Shown piece after piece: positions 12,030 through 21,383 of a stretch of 64,000 nt of DNA. The position numbers were made by a program, and so were the translations under genes. This DNA is from Crambe crambe (Eukaryota > Porifera > Demospongiae > Poecilosclerida > Crambeidae), in the NCBI GenBank assembly GCA_963924555.1, contig OZ004585.1:5841488-5905487 (forward strand). The letters run 5' to 3'. Position 1 is the stretch's first letter, and every line of letters begins with the position of its first letter. The notes beneath the pieces are model-generated. The model worked only from the letters and a program-made list of their open reading frames with translations, was not told the DNA's origin and searched no databases.

Positions 12030-12700
12030 TCAAAGCGTGTTTCTTCCCTGAATACCTCAGCACTTTGCTGCCATCACAGATCTCTAAAGCAACTTTGTCC
12101 TTCTTCATGCTATTATATTAACTTAGAGCACCTAACTCTACTTCGTTTTGGACTGCGCATCAGGTCAGAAATTGTACTACCGTCTCCATGTTGACGATCT
12201 TTACCATAATTATAATTTAAGAACATGTGCAAGCGGAGTTCTCTGTAGCGGCAAGCCTTGATTGCAGACAGAGACGAGACTCTGCTAAGCAGTATGAATT
12301 AGCAGGCATTATAATGTTGTTCAGGTGAGTATCTAATCAGCTTTAACTAATAGCTGATATAAAGCAGCTAGGTCATAATCAACTGCTTGTATTATGGAAA
12401 TGTATCAGGTTATGGCCTTTCAGCTTCATATGGAAATATTTCCTATCTTTTATCAGGTTATGGCCTTCCAGCTTCAATAATCTGTGACTTGGGACATTAG
12501 TGAGAGAGTAGAGTTGTGCTTCCTGACTTTTCACCTGTTTGCTTACTAGCAAAATAATATTTTTATTGATCAAAATAGTTATTGCCTTAACAGCTTGACA
12601 CATCTGTAATATAAAAAAAAAGAGCATACATTGTAAATATGAAGTAAACTCTTGTTATTTTTTTTTTCTACTTGGTGTGTGGTCAACTCTTAATAAATAA
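12030..12700 (-). repeat. Degenerate gene-derived repeat unit 2
   Basis: Begins CAAAGCGTGTTTCTTCCCTG, contains CTACTTCGTTTTGGACTGCG and the two motifs of unit 1, and ends near GTGTGGTCAACTCTT. Unit 3 follows directly in the same orientation. The open frame at 12379-12627 (minus) is a shadow of this repeat. Confidence 0.6.
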
Positions 12701-12704
12701 ATAA

Positions 12705-13010
12705 TTAATAATCAAAGCGCGTTTCTTCCCTGAGTACCTCAGCGCTTCATTGCCATCACGGATCTGTAAAGCAACTTCGCTCTTCTTACTTAAAGCGCCT
12801 AACTCTACTTCGTTTTGGACTGCGCATCAGGTCAGAAATTATACTACCGTCTCCATGTTGACGATCTTTTCCATACAGTTTAAGAACACATACAAGCAGA
12901 GTTCTTTAGCTAGTAATTGATTGCAGACAGAGATGAGACTCTGCTAAGCAGCAGTGTGTACAGGCATTATGTAGTATCTAGTCAGTTTTACTATCATCGG
13001 TAATTGTACT
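12705..13010 (-). repeat. Degenerate gene-derived repeat unit 3 (partial)
   Basis: Head-to-tail copy of the start of unit 2, at roughly 85-90 percent identity by eye. It breaks off before the downstream half. Confidence 0.6.
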
Positions 13011-13059
13011 ACTGTCTCCATGTTGACGATCTTTACTTTGCAACACATGCAATAGTGTG

Positions 13060-13257
13060 GCATAGCCGACCCTTTCTTTTCTTGGGGGCGGGGGAAGGAG
13101 AAAGGGTCTGGTGACTCTAGCAATAATGACTTGTGTCGCGCATGAATAACAACGTGCCAATAAGATCGCTTGGATCCATCATATGATATAGCCATAAACT
13201 TGCGTTTCTAAAATCATCCGCTTTTTGGAGCCTACCCCTTGCTTTTCTATGGGATCG
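13060..13257 (-). mobile_element. Fragment of the GTAGTCTG-type TIR element
   Basis: Matches one half of the nested element at 22285-22861: TAGCCGACCCTTT, then GGAGAAAGGGTCTGGTGACT, GACACAAGT in inverse, and the segment ending CTTTTCTATGGGATCGAT. It is truncated at its right side. Confidence 0.65.
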
Positions 13258-13269
13258 ATTGTGGCTGTC

Positions 13270-13425
13270 AGTGTAAAAGTTCTGTTTGGTTTAGGCAGTG
13301 ATGTGGGGATTATAATTGGAGGTAGCATAATTTTGATGTTTGTTCACAGAAACTGCTATAGGTAAAAGTACAGACTAACCCTACATGGCCTTTTTATTTA
13401 GCATAAATTTTTTTCCTTTCACTTG
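13270..13425. mobile_element. Half copy of the MITE-4 foldback
   Basis: Matches the right half of 40024-40325, including GTTTGTTCACAGAAACTGCTA and the end CCTTTCACTTGT. The similarity continues downstream into GGTTGGCACG..CGTACATGCATG, as it does at 40380-40405, so a longer segment was duplicated. Confidence 0.7.
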
Positions 13426-13730
13426 TTTATATATTTTTTATTTAGAGATAGCTAGCTAGGTAGGTAGTGGTTGGCACGCGCGTACATGCATGTGATCTTG
13501 ACAGACGCTCGCACGTGACAAATGACGTCATTAATTTCAAAATGGCTGACATCATATCGTTTTTAATGAAAAGTCGTTCGATATGACTGATTATTTCGGA
13601 GGAAAACCGTGTGGATAACGATGATAAAAGCACATTGTGTGATTATAACTGCACAAGTTGATATCATATGTGTTACAGCCGTCAAAGAAGATGAATCTGA
13701 TTATGATAATGATGAACGATTCATAGATTT

Positions 13731-13826
13731 AGACGGCGGCTGGTGCCAATTGTTGATGCTGTTCTGGAGGAGTTTGAGCAGACATATCATCATCTTCTGC
13801 AGTGTTTTCCAGATGTAAGAAGTTAA
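13731..13826 (+). other. Possible short coding exon
   Basis: After a TTTAG acceptor the frame reads RRLVPIVDAVLEEFEQTYHH and then LLQCFPD up to a GTAAGA donor. The composition is protein-like but no family is recognised. It stands alone, and the surrounding 13.43-13.9 kb otherwise shows nothing clear. Confidence 0.25.
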
Positions 13827-13915
13827 TTTGAGCCTGTAGCAAGAATAGAAGAGATACAGAGAGTCCAGTTTGTATTGTTCTAATGAGAGAAGCCACGCCC
13901 ATTCTGTACTAACCC

Positions 13916-14410
13916 TACATAGAGAGTGCTACCGCACTCTCTGATATCAGAGAGTGCGCTAGCACTCTCTAAGTAGGGATGGCGGGTTAAAGGTCATAGG
14001 ACTGTATAAACTAAAAACTCTTCTTTCTCTTCTACCCTTACTCTATAGGTTCTCAGAAGGCTACAGTGAATTATTATATCTACAAAGAAGAGAGGAGAAT
14101 GTTCAAAAGCCAAAAATTCATTCGCTAACATAAGAAAAAAACGAGTTCTAAAATTGACTTTTGTTCTATTTCTTTATCAGAGAGTGCGGTAGCACTCTCT
14201 AAGTAGGGATGGCAGGTCAAAGTCCATAGGACAGTATAAACTAAAAACTCTTCTTTCTCTTCTACCCTTACTCTACAGGTTCTCAGAAGGCTACAGTGAA
14301 TTATTATATCTACAAAGAAGAGAGGAGAATGTTCAAAAGCCAAAAATTCATTCGCCAACATAAGAAAAAAACGAGTTCTAAAATTGACTTTTCGTTCTTT
14401 TTCTTTATAA
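13916..14410 (+). mobile_element. X repeats, two head-to-tail copies plus an end
   Basis: A reversed terminal hairpin (13916-13946) meets X copy 1 (13947-14176) back to back. Copy 2 (14177-14405) follows directly, joined through TTTATCAGAG. Each X starts TCAGAGAGTGCG..GCACTCTCT and AAGTAGGGATGGC and ends TTCTTTATAA, about 230 bases. It is followed by a (TAA)n-like run. The 115-codon frame on the minus strand crosses two copies and is not a gene. Confidence 0.75.
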
Positions 14411-15661
14411 TAATCAGGATAATAATAATAATAATAAGATCGACGTACCGGCTTACTGGCTATAGTCATCAAAATTCTGCTTTGGCCATCTGTTAGAGCG
14501 GCACCTAGAGGCTGATCTTTTGCTATTAGTTTTGACTAAGGCTCTACTTCACTATTCGATAGCACTCGGAACACAGCTGCTAATCTTTCTACGCCATTTT
14601 GAAGGGGGCGGGGCTTATGGGCGGAGCCACGTAAGCTTAAGTTTAGCTATAGCCAAGGTCTTCATTCATTATCTGATGATGTTCCAGTCACTCCTTGCTG
14701 AATTACAGTACAGATGCTCATCCTATAGTAGCATTATAGCCAGTACTTGGCTGTAGTGTAGTCAGCTCACTTCACCATGCCGTGTACATGTCATTTACAT
14801 TGCTGTTGCTGTAAAGTTTTACAGTGCCTCCAACCTGTAAACTTTGATTTCAGTATAAATTGTCTCATTTTCAGTATTTTTACCATGAATTTCAGTATTT
14901 TCAGCCATTTTTAAGTAACACTAATATAAATTGTGTATAGTGAATTTGCTTAAATTTCAGTATTTTTGGAAAATCTTCAGTATTTTTGGTCAAATTTCAG
15001 TAAAAATACTGATAAATCAGTATGGTTGGAGGCTCTGGTTTTATATCAACAAAACTTAAATAGCTAAACAAATTCTTCAACCAGAGACACTGTATGTACC
15101 TACAAAAGAGGTTTATGTAGAGCTGGCTTTGTATAGTACTGTACTGTAGCCTCCCTCATTCAACTTCAAACACTAAGAAAAAGGATAGAAACAAGTGAGC
15201 GTAAAAAATAAAAAGGTTAAGTAGGGATAGCCTAAAATCTAGCTGGGCTATCTATAATGTGCTGCAGCCTCGTATGAAAAAAATCTTCGCGATATTACCT
15301 CATAAAAGGGGTGGGGCAATTAATAGCAGTTCTCCTCATATAACACCTGCACAGGATGTGGCCATTTGATGGCATCCACTATTATGATCACTACACCAAA
15401 TGCATAAACTCCCCATACTCCTCCCTCAAGCAAGACATACGTACCATCTCAATAATTATTTCAGTGATCACATAGCTATGTAACAATTAGCTAATGCTGT
15501 TCACTTTTTAAAATGTTCACTCCTTTCAGTACTCCATTACACTGCAGATGATCATCCTTCAAACTCTCCTCCCTGAACAGAATGAAATACTGATCATTAG
15601 TTCAATCAAGGAAGCCTTTAGTGTCTATCAATTTTCATAATCACAAAGAAAAAGAATGCAA
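14411..15661 (+). mobile_element. Y repeat module, copy 1, with embedded MITE-2 half
   Basis: Y begins AAGATCGACGTACCG next to (TAA)n. It includes GCGGCACCTAGAGGCTGATC, a GC-rich box GGGGCGGGGCTTATGGGCGG, a half MITE-2 (near 15195-15295) and a tail ending AAGAAAAAGAATGCA against a MITE-1. This copy has an extra internal tract with repeated TTTCAGTATTTT (14815-15040) that is absent from the other copies. The 78-codon frame repeated in Y copies is not supported as a gene. Confidence 0.7.
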
Positions 15662-15787
15662 ACAAGTGAATGCAAAAAATTTCTTCGAAATAAAAATGTG
15701 AAGTAGGGATGCTATTATAACTGCAGCTTCATTATGAAAACCAAGTACTGCAGCATCGAAGCAGTATGGCCCAAAAATCTAGCTGGA
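15662..15787 (+). mobile_element. MITE-1 left-arm fragment
   Basis: ACAAGTGAATGC start, cut off after CCCAAAAATCTAGCTGG, where an X copy begins. Confidence 0.8.
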
Positions 15788-15788
15788 A

Positions 15789-16586
15789 TCAGAGAGTGCG
15801 CTAGCACTCTCTAAGTAGGGATGGCGGGTCAAAGGTCATAAGACTGTATAAACTAAAAACTCTTCTTTCTCTTCTACCCTTACTCTACAGGTTCTCAGAA
15901 GGCTATAGTGAATTATTGCATCTACCAAGAAGAGAGGAGAATGTTCAAAAACCGAAAATTCATTCGCTAACATAAGAAAAAAACGATGTCTAAAATTGAC
16001 TTTTGTTCAATTTCTTTATAATAATAATAATAATAATAATAATAAGGATAATAAGATCGACGTACCGACTTACTGGCTATAGTCATCAAAATTCTGCTTT
16101 GGCCATCTGTTAGAGCGGCACCTAGAGGCTGATCTTTTGCTATTAATTTTGACTAAGGCTCTACTTCACTATTCGAGCACTCGGAACACTAGCTAATCTT
16201 TCGACGCCATTTTGAAGCGCACGTCGCTAGGGGCGGGGCTTATGGGCGGGGCCACGTATAAGTGCACGTGTGGCTACAGTACAGCCTCGCCTCTAACTAA
16301 GCTTAGCTAGGTCTTCATTTAGCTAGCTATTTATTCTTATCATCTGATGATGTTCCTGACACTCCTTGCTGCATTGCAGTATAGATGCTCATCCTATAGT
16401 ACTATTATAATTCTTGGCTGTAGTGTAGTCAGCTCACTTCACTATGCCATGTACATGTCATTTACATTGCTGTTGTTGTAAAGTTTTATATTAAAATAAT
16501 AGACAAAACTTAAATAATTAAATGAATTCTTCCAGAGACTGTATGTACCTTACTTTCAACTTCAAATACAAAGAAAAAGAATAGAA
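15789..16586 (+). mobile_element. X copy and diverged Y copy 2
   Basis: X occupies 15789-16018, followed by (TAA)n and a shortened Y (16030-16586). This Y has an extra GCGCACGTCGCTAG before the GC box, a subtype also seen at 45811 and 46522. Confidence 0.7.
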
Positions 16587-16847
16587 ACAAGTGAGCGCAA
16601 AAAATTCCTTCTGAATAAAAAGGTTAAGTAGGGATGGCCTAAAATCTAGTTGGGCTGTATAATGTACTGCAGCCTCATATGAAAACAATCCCTACTTTTA
16701 CAACGGCCCATAGCTAGCTATAGGTAGTGGATGTAAATGTAGGGATTGTTTTCATATGAGGCTGCAGTACATTATACAGCCCAACTAGATTTTAGGCCAT
16801 CCCTACTTAACCTTTTTATTCAGAAGGAATTTTTTGCGCTCACTTGT
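16587..16847. mobile_element. Complete MITE-2 foldback
   Basis: Termini ACAAGTGAGCG and its inverse CGCTCACTTGT. The arms of about 110 bases are almost perfectly complementary around a loop containing TAGCTAGCTATAGGTAGTGG. Total 261 bases. Confidence 0.85.
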
Positions 16848-17324
16848 CAGAGAGTGTGGTAGCACTCTCTAAGTAGGGATGGCAGGTCAAAGTCCATAGG
16901 ACAGTATAAACTAAAAACTCTTCTTTCTCTTCTACCCTTACTCTACAGGTTCTCAGAAGGCTACAGTGAATTATTATATCTACAAAGAAGAGAGGAGAAT
17001 GTTCAAAAGCCAAAAATTCATTCGCCAACATAAGAAAAAAACGAGTTCTAAAATTGACTTTTCGTTCTTTTTCTTTATAATAATAATAATATCAGAGAGT
17101 GCGGTAGCACTCTCTAAGTAGGGATGGCAGGTCAAAGTCCATAGGACAGTATAAACTAAAAACTCTTCTTTCTCTTCTACCCTTACTCTACAGGTTCTCA
17201 GAAGGCTACAGTGAATTATTATATCTACAAAGAAGAGAGGAGAATGTTCAAAAGCCAAAAATTCATTCGCCAACATAAGAAAAAAACGAGTTCTAAAATT
17301 GACTTTTCGTTCTTTTTCTTTATA
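16848..17324 (+). mobile_element. Two X copies in tandem
   Basis: X copies at 16848-17081 and 17092-17324 are separated by a short (TAA)n and are nearly identical to each other. The first begins exactly at the end of MITE-2. Confidence 0.8.
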
Positions 17325-18389
17325 ATAATAATAATATTAATAATAATAATAAGGATAATAATAATAATAAGATCGACGTACCGACTTACTGGCTATAGTC
17401 ATCAAAATTCTGCTTTGGCCATCTGTTAGAGCGGCACCTAGAGGCTGATCTTTTGCTATTAGTTTTGACTAAGGCTCTACTTCACTATTCTATAGCACTC
17501 GGAACACAGCTGCTAATCTTTCTACGCCATTTTGAAGGGGGGGGGGCGTATGGGCGGAGCCACGTAAGCTTAAGTTTAGCTATAGCCAAGGTCTTCATTC
17601 ATTATCTGATGATGTTCCAGTCACTCCTTGCTGAATTACAGTACAGATGCTCATCCTATAGTAGCATTATAGCCAGTACTTGCCTGTAGTGTAGTCAGCT
17701 CACTTCACCATGCCGTGTACATGTCATTTACATTGCTGTTGCTGTAAAGTTTTATATCAACAAAACTTAAATAGCTAAACAAATTCTTCAACCAGAGACA
17801 CTGTATGTACCTACAAAAGAGGTTTATGTAGAGCTGGCTTTGTATAGTACTGTACTGTAGCCTCCCTCATTCAACTTCAAGCACTAAGAAAAAAGGATAG
17901 AAACAAGTGAGCGTAAAAAATTTCTTCAAATAAAAAGGTTAAGTAGGGATAGCCTAAAATCTAGCTGGGCTGTCTATAATGTGCTGCAGCCTCGTATGAA
18001 AAAAATCTTCGCGATATTACCCCATAAAAGGGGTGGGGCAATTAATAGCAGTTCTCCTCATATAACACCTGCACAGGATGTGGCCATTTGATGGCATCCA
18101 CTATTATGATCACTACACCAAATGCATAAACTCCCCATACTCCTCCCTCAAGCAAGACATACGTACCATCTCAATAATTATTTCAGTGATCACATATGTA
18201 ACAATTAGCTAATGCTGTCCACTTTTTAAAATGTTCACTCCTTTCAGTACTCCATTACACTGCAGATGATCATCCTTCAAACTCTCCTCCCTGAACAGAA
18301 TGAAATACTGATCATTAAATAAATTTAGTTCAATCAAGGAAGCCTTTAGTGTCTATCAATTTTCATAATCACAAAGAAAAAGAATGCAA
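17325..18389 (+). mobile_element. Y module copy 3
   Basis: Long-form Y, with a half MITE-2 at about 17907-18005. The GC box here reads GGGGGGGGGGCGTATGGGCG. It ends against a complete MITE-1. Confidence 0.75.
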
Positions 18390-18838
18390 ACAAGTGAATG
18401 CAAAAAATTTCTTCGAAATAAAAATGTGAAGTAGGGATGCTATTATAACTGCAGCTTCATTATGAAAACCAAGTACTGCAGCATCGAAGCAGTATGGCCC
18501 AAAAATCTAGCTGGAATATGTATTATAACTGCATGCAAGAGAGTGAATTTAGTGAAGTGACCCTTACCCATCATCAAGTACGAGATACTATTCCTACTTC
18601 ACTCCCTTGGCCCTTGATCATGGGAGTGAAGTAGGAATAGTATCTTGTACTTGATGGTGGGTAAGGGTCACTTCACTAAATTCACTCTCTTGCATGCAGT
18701 TATAATACATATTCCAGCTAGATTTTTGGGCCATACTGCTTCGATGCTGCAGTACTTGGTTTTCATAATGAAGCTGCAGTTATAATAGCATCCCTACTTC
18801 ACATTTTTATTTCGAAGAAATTTTTTGCATTCACTTGT
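18390..18838. mobile_element. Complete MITE-1 foldback
   Basis: Starts ACAAGTGAATGC and ends GCATTCACTTGT. Arms of about 210 bases pair almost perfectly around a loop with TTGGCCCTTGATCATGGG. 449 bases in total. It is followed by TAATAATAA, a typical target. Confidence 0.9.
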
Positions 18839-19879
18839 TAATAATAATAATAAGGATAATAATAATAATAAGATCGACGTACCGACTTACTGGCTATAGT
18901 CATCAAAATTCTGCTTTGGCCATCTGTTAGAGCGGCACCTAGAGGCTGATCTTTTGCTATTAGTTTTGACTAAGGCTCTACTTCACTATTCGATAGCACT
19001 CGGAACACAGCTGCTAATCTTTCTACGCCATTTTGAAGGGGGCGGGGCTTATGGGCGGAGCCACGTAAGCTTAAGTTTAGCTATAGCCAAGGTCTTCATT
19101 CATTATCTGATGATGTTCCAGTCACTCCTTGCTGAATTACAGTACAGATGCTCATCCTATAGTAGCATTATAGCCAGTACTTGGCTGTAGTGTAGTCAGC
19201 TCACTTCACCATGCCGTGTACATGTCATTTACATTGCTGTTGCTGTAAAGTTTTATATCAACAAAACTTAAATAGCTAAACAAATTCTTCAACCAGAGAC
19301 ACTGTATGTACCTACAAAAGAGGTTTATGTAAAGCTGGCTTTGTATAGTACTGTACTGTAGCCTCCCTCATTCAACTTCAAGCACTAAGAAAAAGGATAG
19401 AAACAAGTGAGCGTAAAAAATAAAAATGTTAAGTAGGGATAGCCTAAAATCTAGCTGGGCTATCTATAATGTGCTGCAGCCTCGTATGAAAAAAATCTTC
19501 GCGATATTACCTCATAAAAGGGGTGGGACAATTAATAGCAGTTCTCCTCATATAACACCTGCACAGGATGTGGCCATTTGATGGCATCCACTATTATGAT
19601 CACTACACCAAATGCATAAACTCCCCATACTCCTCCCTCAAGCAAGACATACGTACCATCTCAATAATTATTTCAGTGATCACATATGTAACAATTATCT
19701 AATGCTGTTCACTTTTTAAAATGTTCACTCCTTTCAGTACTCCATTACACTGCAGATGATCATCCTTCAAACTCTCCTCCCTGAACAGAATGAAATACTG
19801 ATCATTAAATAAATTTAGTTCAATCAAGGAAGCCTTTAGTGTCTATCAATTTTCATAATCACAAAGAAAAAGAATGCAA
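18839..19879 (+). mobile_element. Y module copy 4
   Basis: Near-identical to copy 3 but lacking X in front; it follows a MITE-1 directly through a (TAA)n run. Confidence 0.75.
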
Positions 19880-20321
19880 ACAAGTGAATGCAAAAAATTT
19901 CTTCGAAATAAAAATGTGAAGTAGGGATGCTATTATAACTGCAGCTTCATTATGAAAACCAAGTACTGCAGCATCGAAGCAGTATGGCCCAAAAATCTAG
20001 CTGGAATATGTATTATAACTGCATGCAAGAGAGTGAACTTAGTGAAGTGACCCTTACCCATCATCAAGTACAAGATACTATTCCTACTTCACTCCCATGA
20101 TCAAGGGAGTGAAGTAGGAATAGTATCTTGTACTTGATGATGGGTAAGGGTCACTTCACTAAGTTCACTCTCTTGCATGCAGTTATAATACATATTCCAG
20201 CTAGATTTTTGGGCCATACTGCTTCGATGCTGCAGTACTTGGTTTTCATAATGAAGCTGCAGTTATAATAGCATCCCTACTTCACATTTTTATTTCGAAG
20301 AAATTTTTTGCATTCACTTGT
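19880..20321. mobile_element. Complete MITE-1 foldback
   Basis: 442 bases with termini as in the family. The loop has lost a few bases compared with 18390-18838 (CTCCCATGATCAAGGGAG). Confidence 0.9.
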
Positions 20322-20642
20322 ATGTATTATAACTGCATGCAAGAGAGTGAACTTAGTGAAGTGACCCTTACCCATCATCAAGTACAAGATACTATTCCTA
20401 CTTCATTCCCATGATCAAGGGCCAAGGGAGTGAAGTAGGAATAGTATCTCGTACTTGATGATGGGTAAGGGTCACTTCACTAAGTTCACTCTCTTGCATG
20501 CAGTTATAATACATATTCCAGCTAGATTTTTGGGCCATACTGCTTCGATGCTGCAGTACTTGGTTTTCATAATGAAGCTGCAGTTATAATAGCATCCCTA
20601 CTTCACATTTTTATTTCGAAGAAATTTTTTGCATTCACTTGT
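20322..20642. mobile_element. Partial MITE-1 fused to the previous copy
   Basis: Starts inside the left arm at ATGTATTATAACTGCATGC immediately after the end of the previous copy, then continues to a normal right end. It probably arose by unequal exchange or hairpin-induced rearrangement. Confidence 0.8.
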
Positions 20643-21383
20643 AATAATAAGGATAATAATAATCAGATCGACGTACCGACTTACTGGCTATAGTCATCAA
20701 AATTCTGCTTTGGCCATCTGTTAGAGCGGCACCTAGAGGCTGATCTTTTGCTATTAGTTTTGACTAAGGCTCTACTTCACTATTCTATAGCACTCGGAAC
20801 ACTGCTAATCTTTCTACGCCATTTTGAAGGGGGCGGGGCTTATAGGCGGAGCCACGTAGGCTTAAGTAAGTTTAGCTAGCCAAGGTTTTCATTTATTATC
20901 TGATGATGTTCCAGTCACTCCTTGCTGAATTACAGTACAGATGCTCTCGCATCCTATAGTAGCATAGCATTATAGCCAGTACTTGGCTGTAGTGTAGTCA
21001 GCTCACTTCACCATGCCATGCACGTCATTTACATTGCTGTTGCTGTAAAGTTTCATATCAACCAAACTTAAATAGCTAAACAAATTCTTCAACCAGAGAC
21101 ACTGTATGTACCTACAAAAGAAGGTTTATGTAGAGCTGGCTTTGTATAGTACTGTACTGCAGCCTCCCTCATTCAACTTCAAGCACTAAGATAGAAACAA
21201 GTGAGCGTAAAAAATTTCTAAAGGTTAAGTAGGGATAGCCTAAAATCTAACTGGGCCTCATATGAAAATAATCTTCGGGATATTACCTCATAAAAGGGGT
21301 GGGGCAATTAATAGCAGTTCTCCTCATATAACACCTACACAGGATGTGGCCATTTGATGGCATCCACTATTATGATCACTACA
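20643..21383 (+). mobile_element. Y module copy 5, first part
   Basis: Diverged Y, interrupted at the sequence ATCACTACA by the 2.7 kb transposon. The Y sequence resumes at 24069 and runs to 24376. Confidence 0.7.

Noticed and set aside
14495-14520. CTCF-like word in Y repeats (GCGGCACCTAGAGGCTG)
   Set aside because: The match is partial, and CTCF is known only from bilaterians, so an insulator role in a sponge-type genome is not supported.
14520-14756. A 78-codon frame starting MLLVLTKALLHYS, conserved at 14.5, 17.5, 19.0, 43.6, 45.1, 48.4 and 50.2 kb
   Set aside because: It is conserved only because the Y repeat copies are near-identical as DNA; it is interrupted or shortened in some copies, and no domain or splice context supports it.
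18390-20642. Repeated palindromes considered as a CRISPR-like array
   Set aside because: These are large foldback transposons in a eukaryotic genome, without regular short repeats, unique spacers or cas genes.
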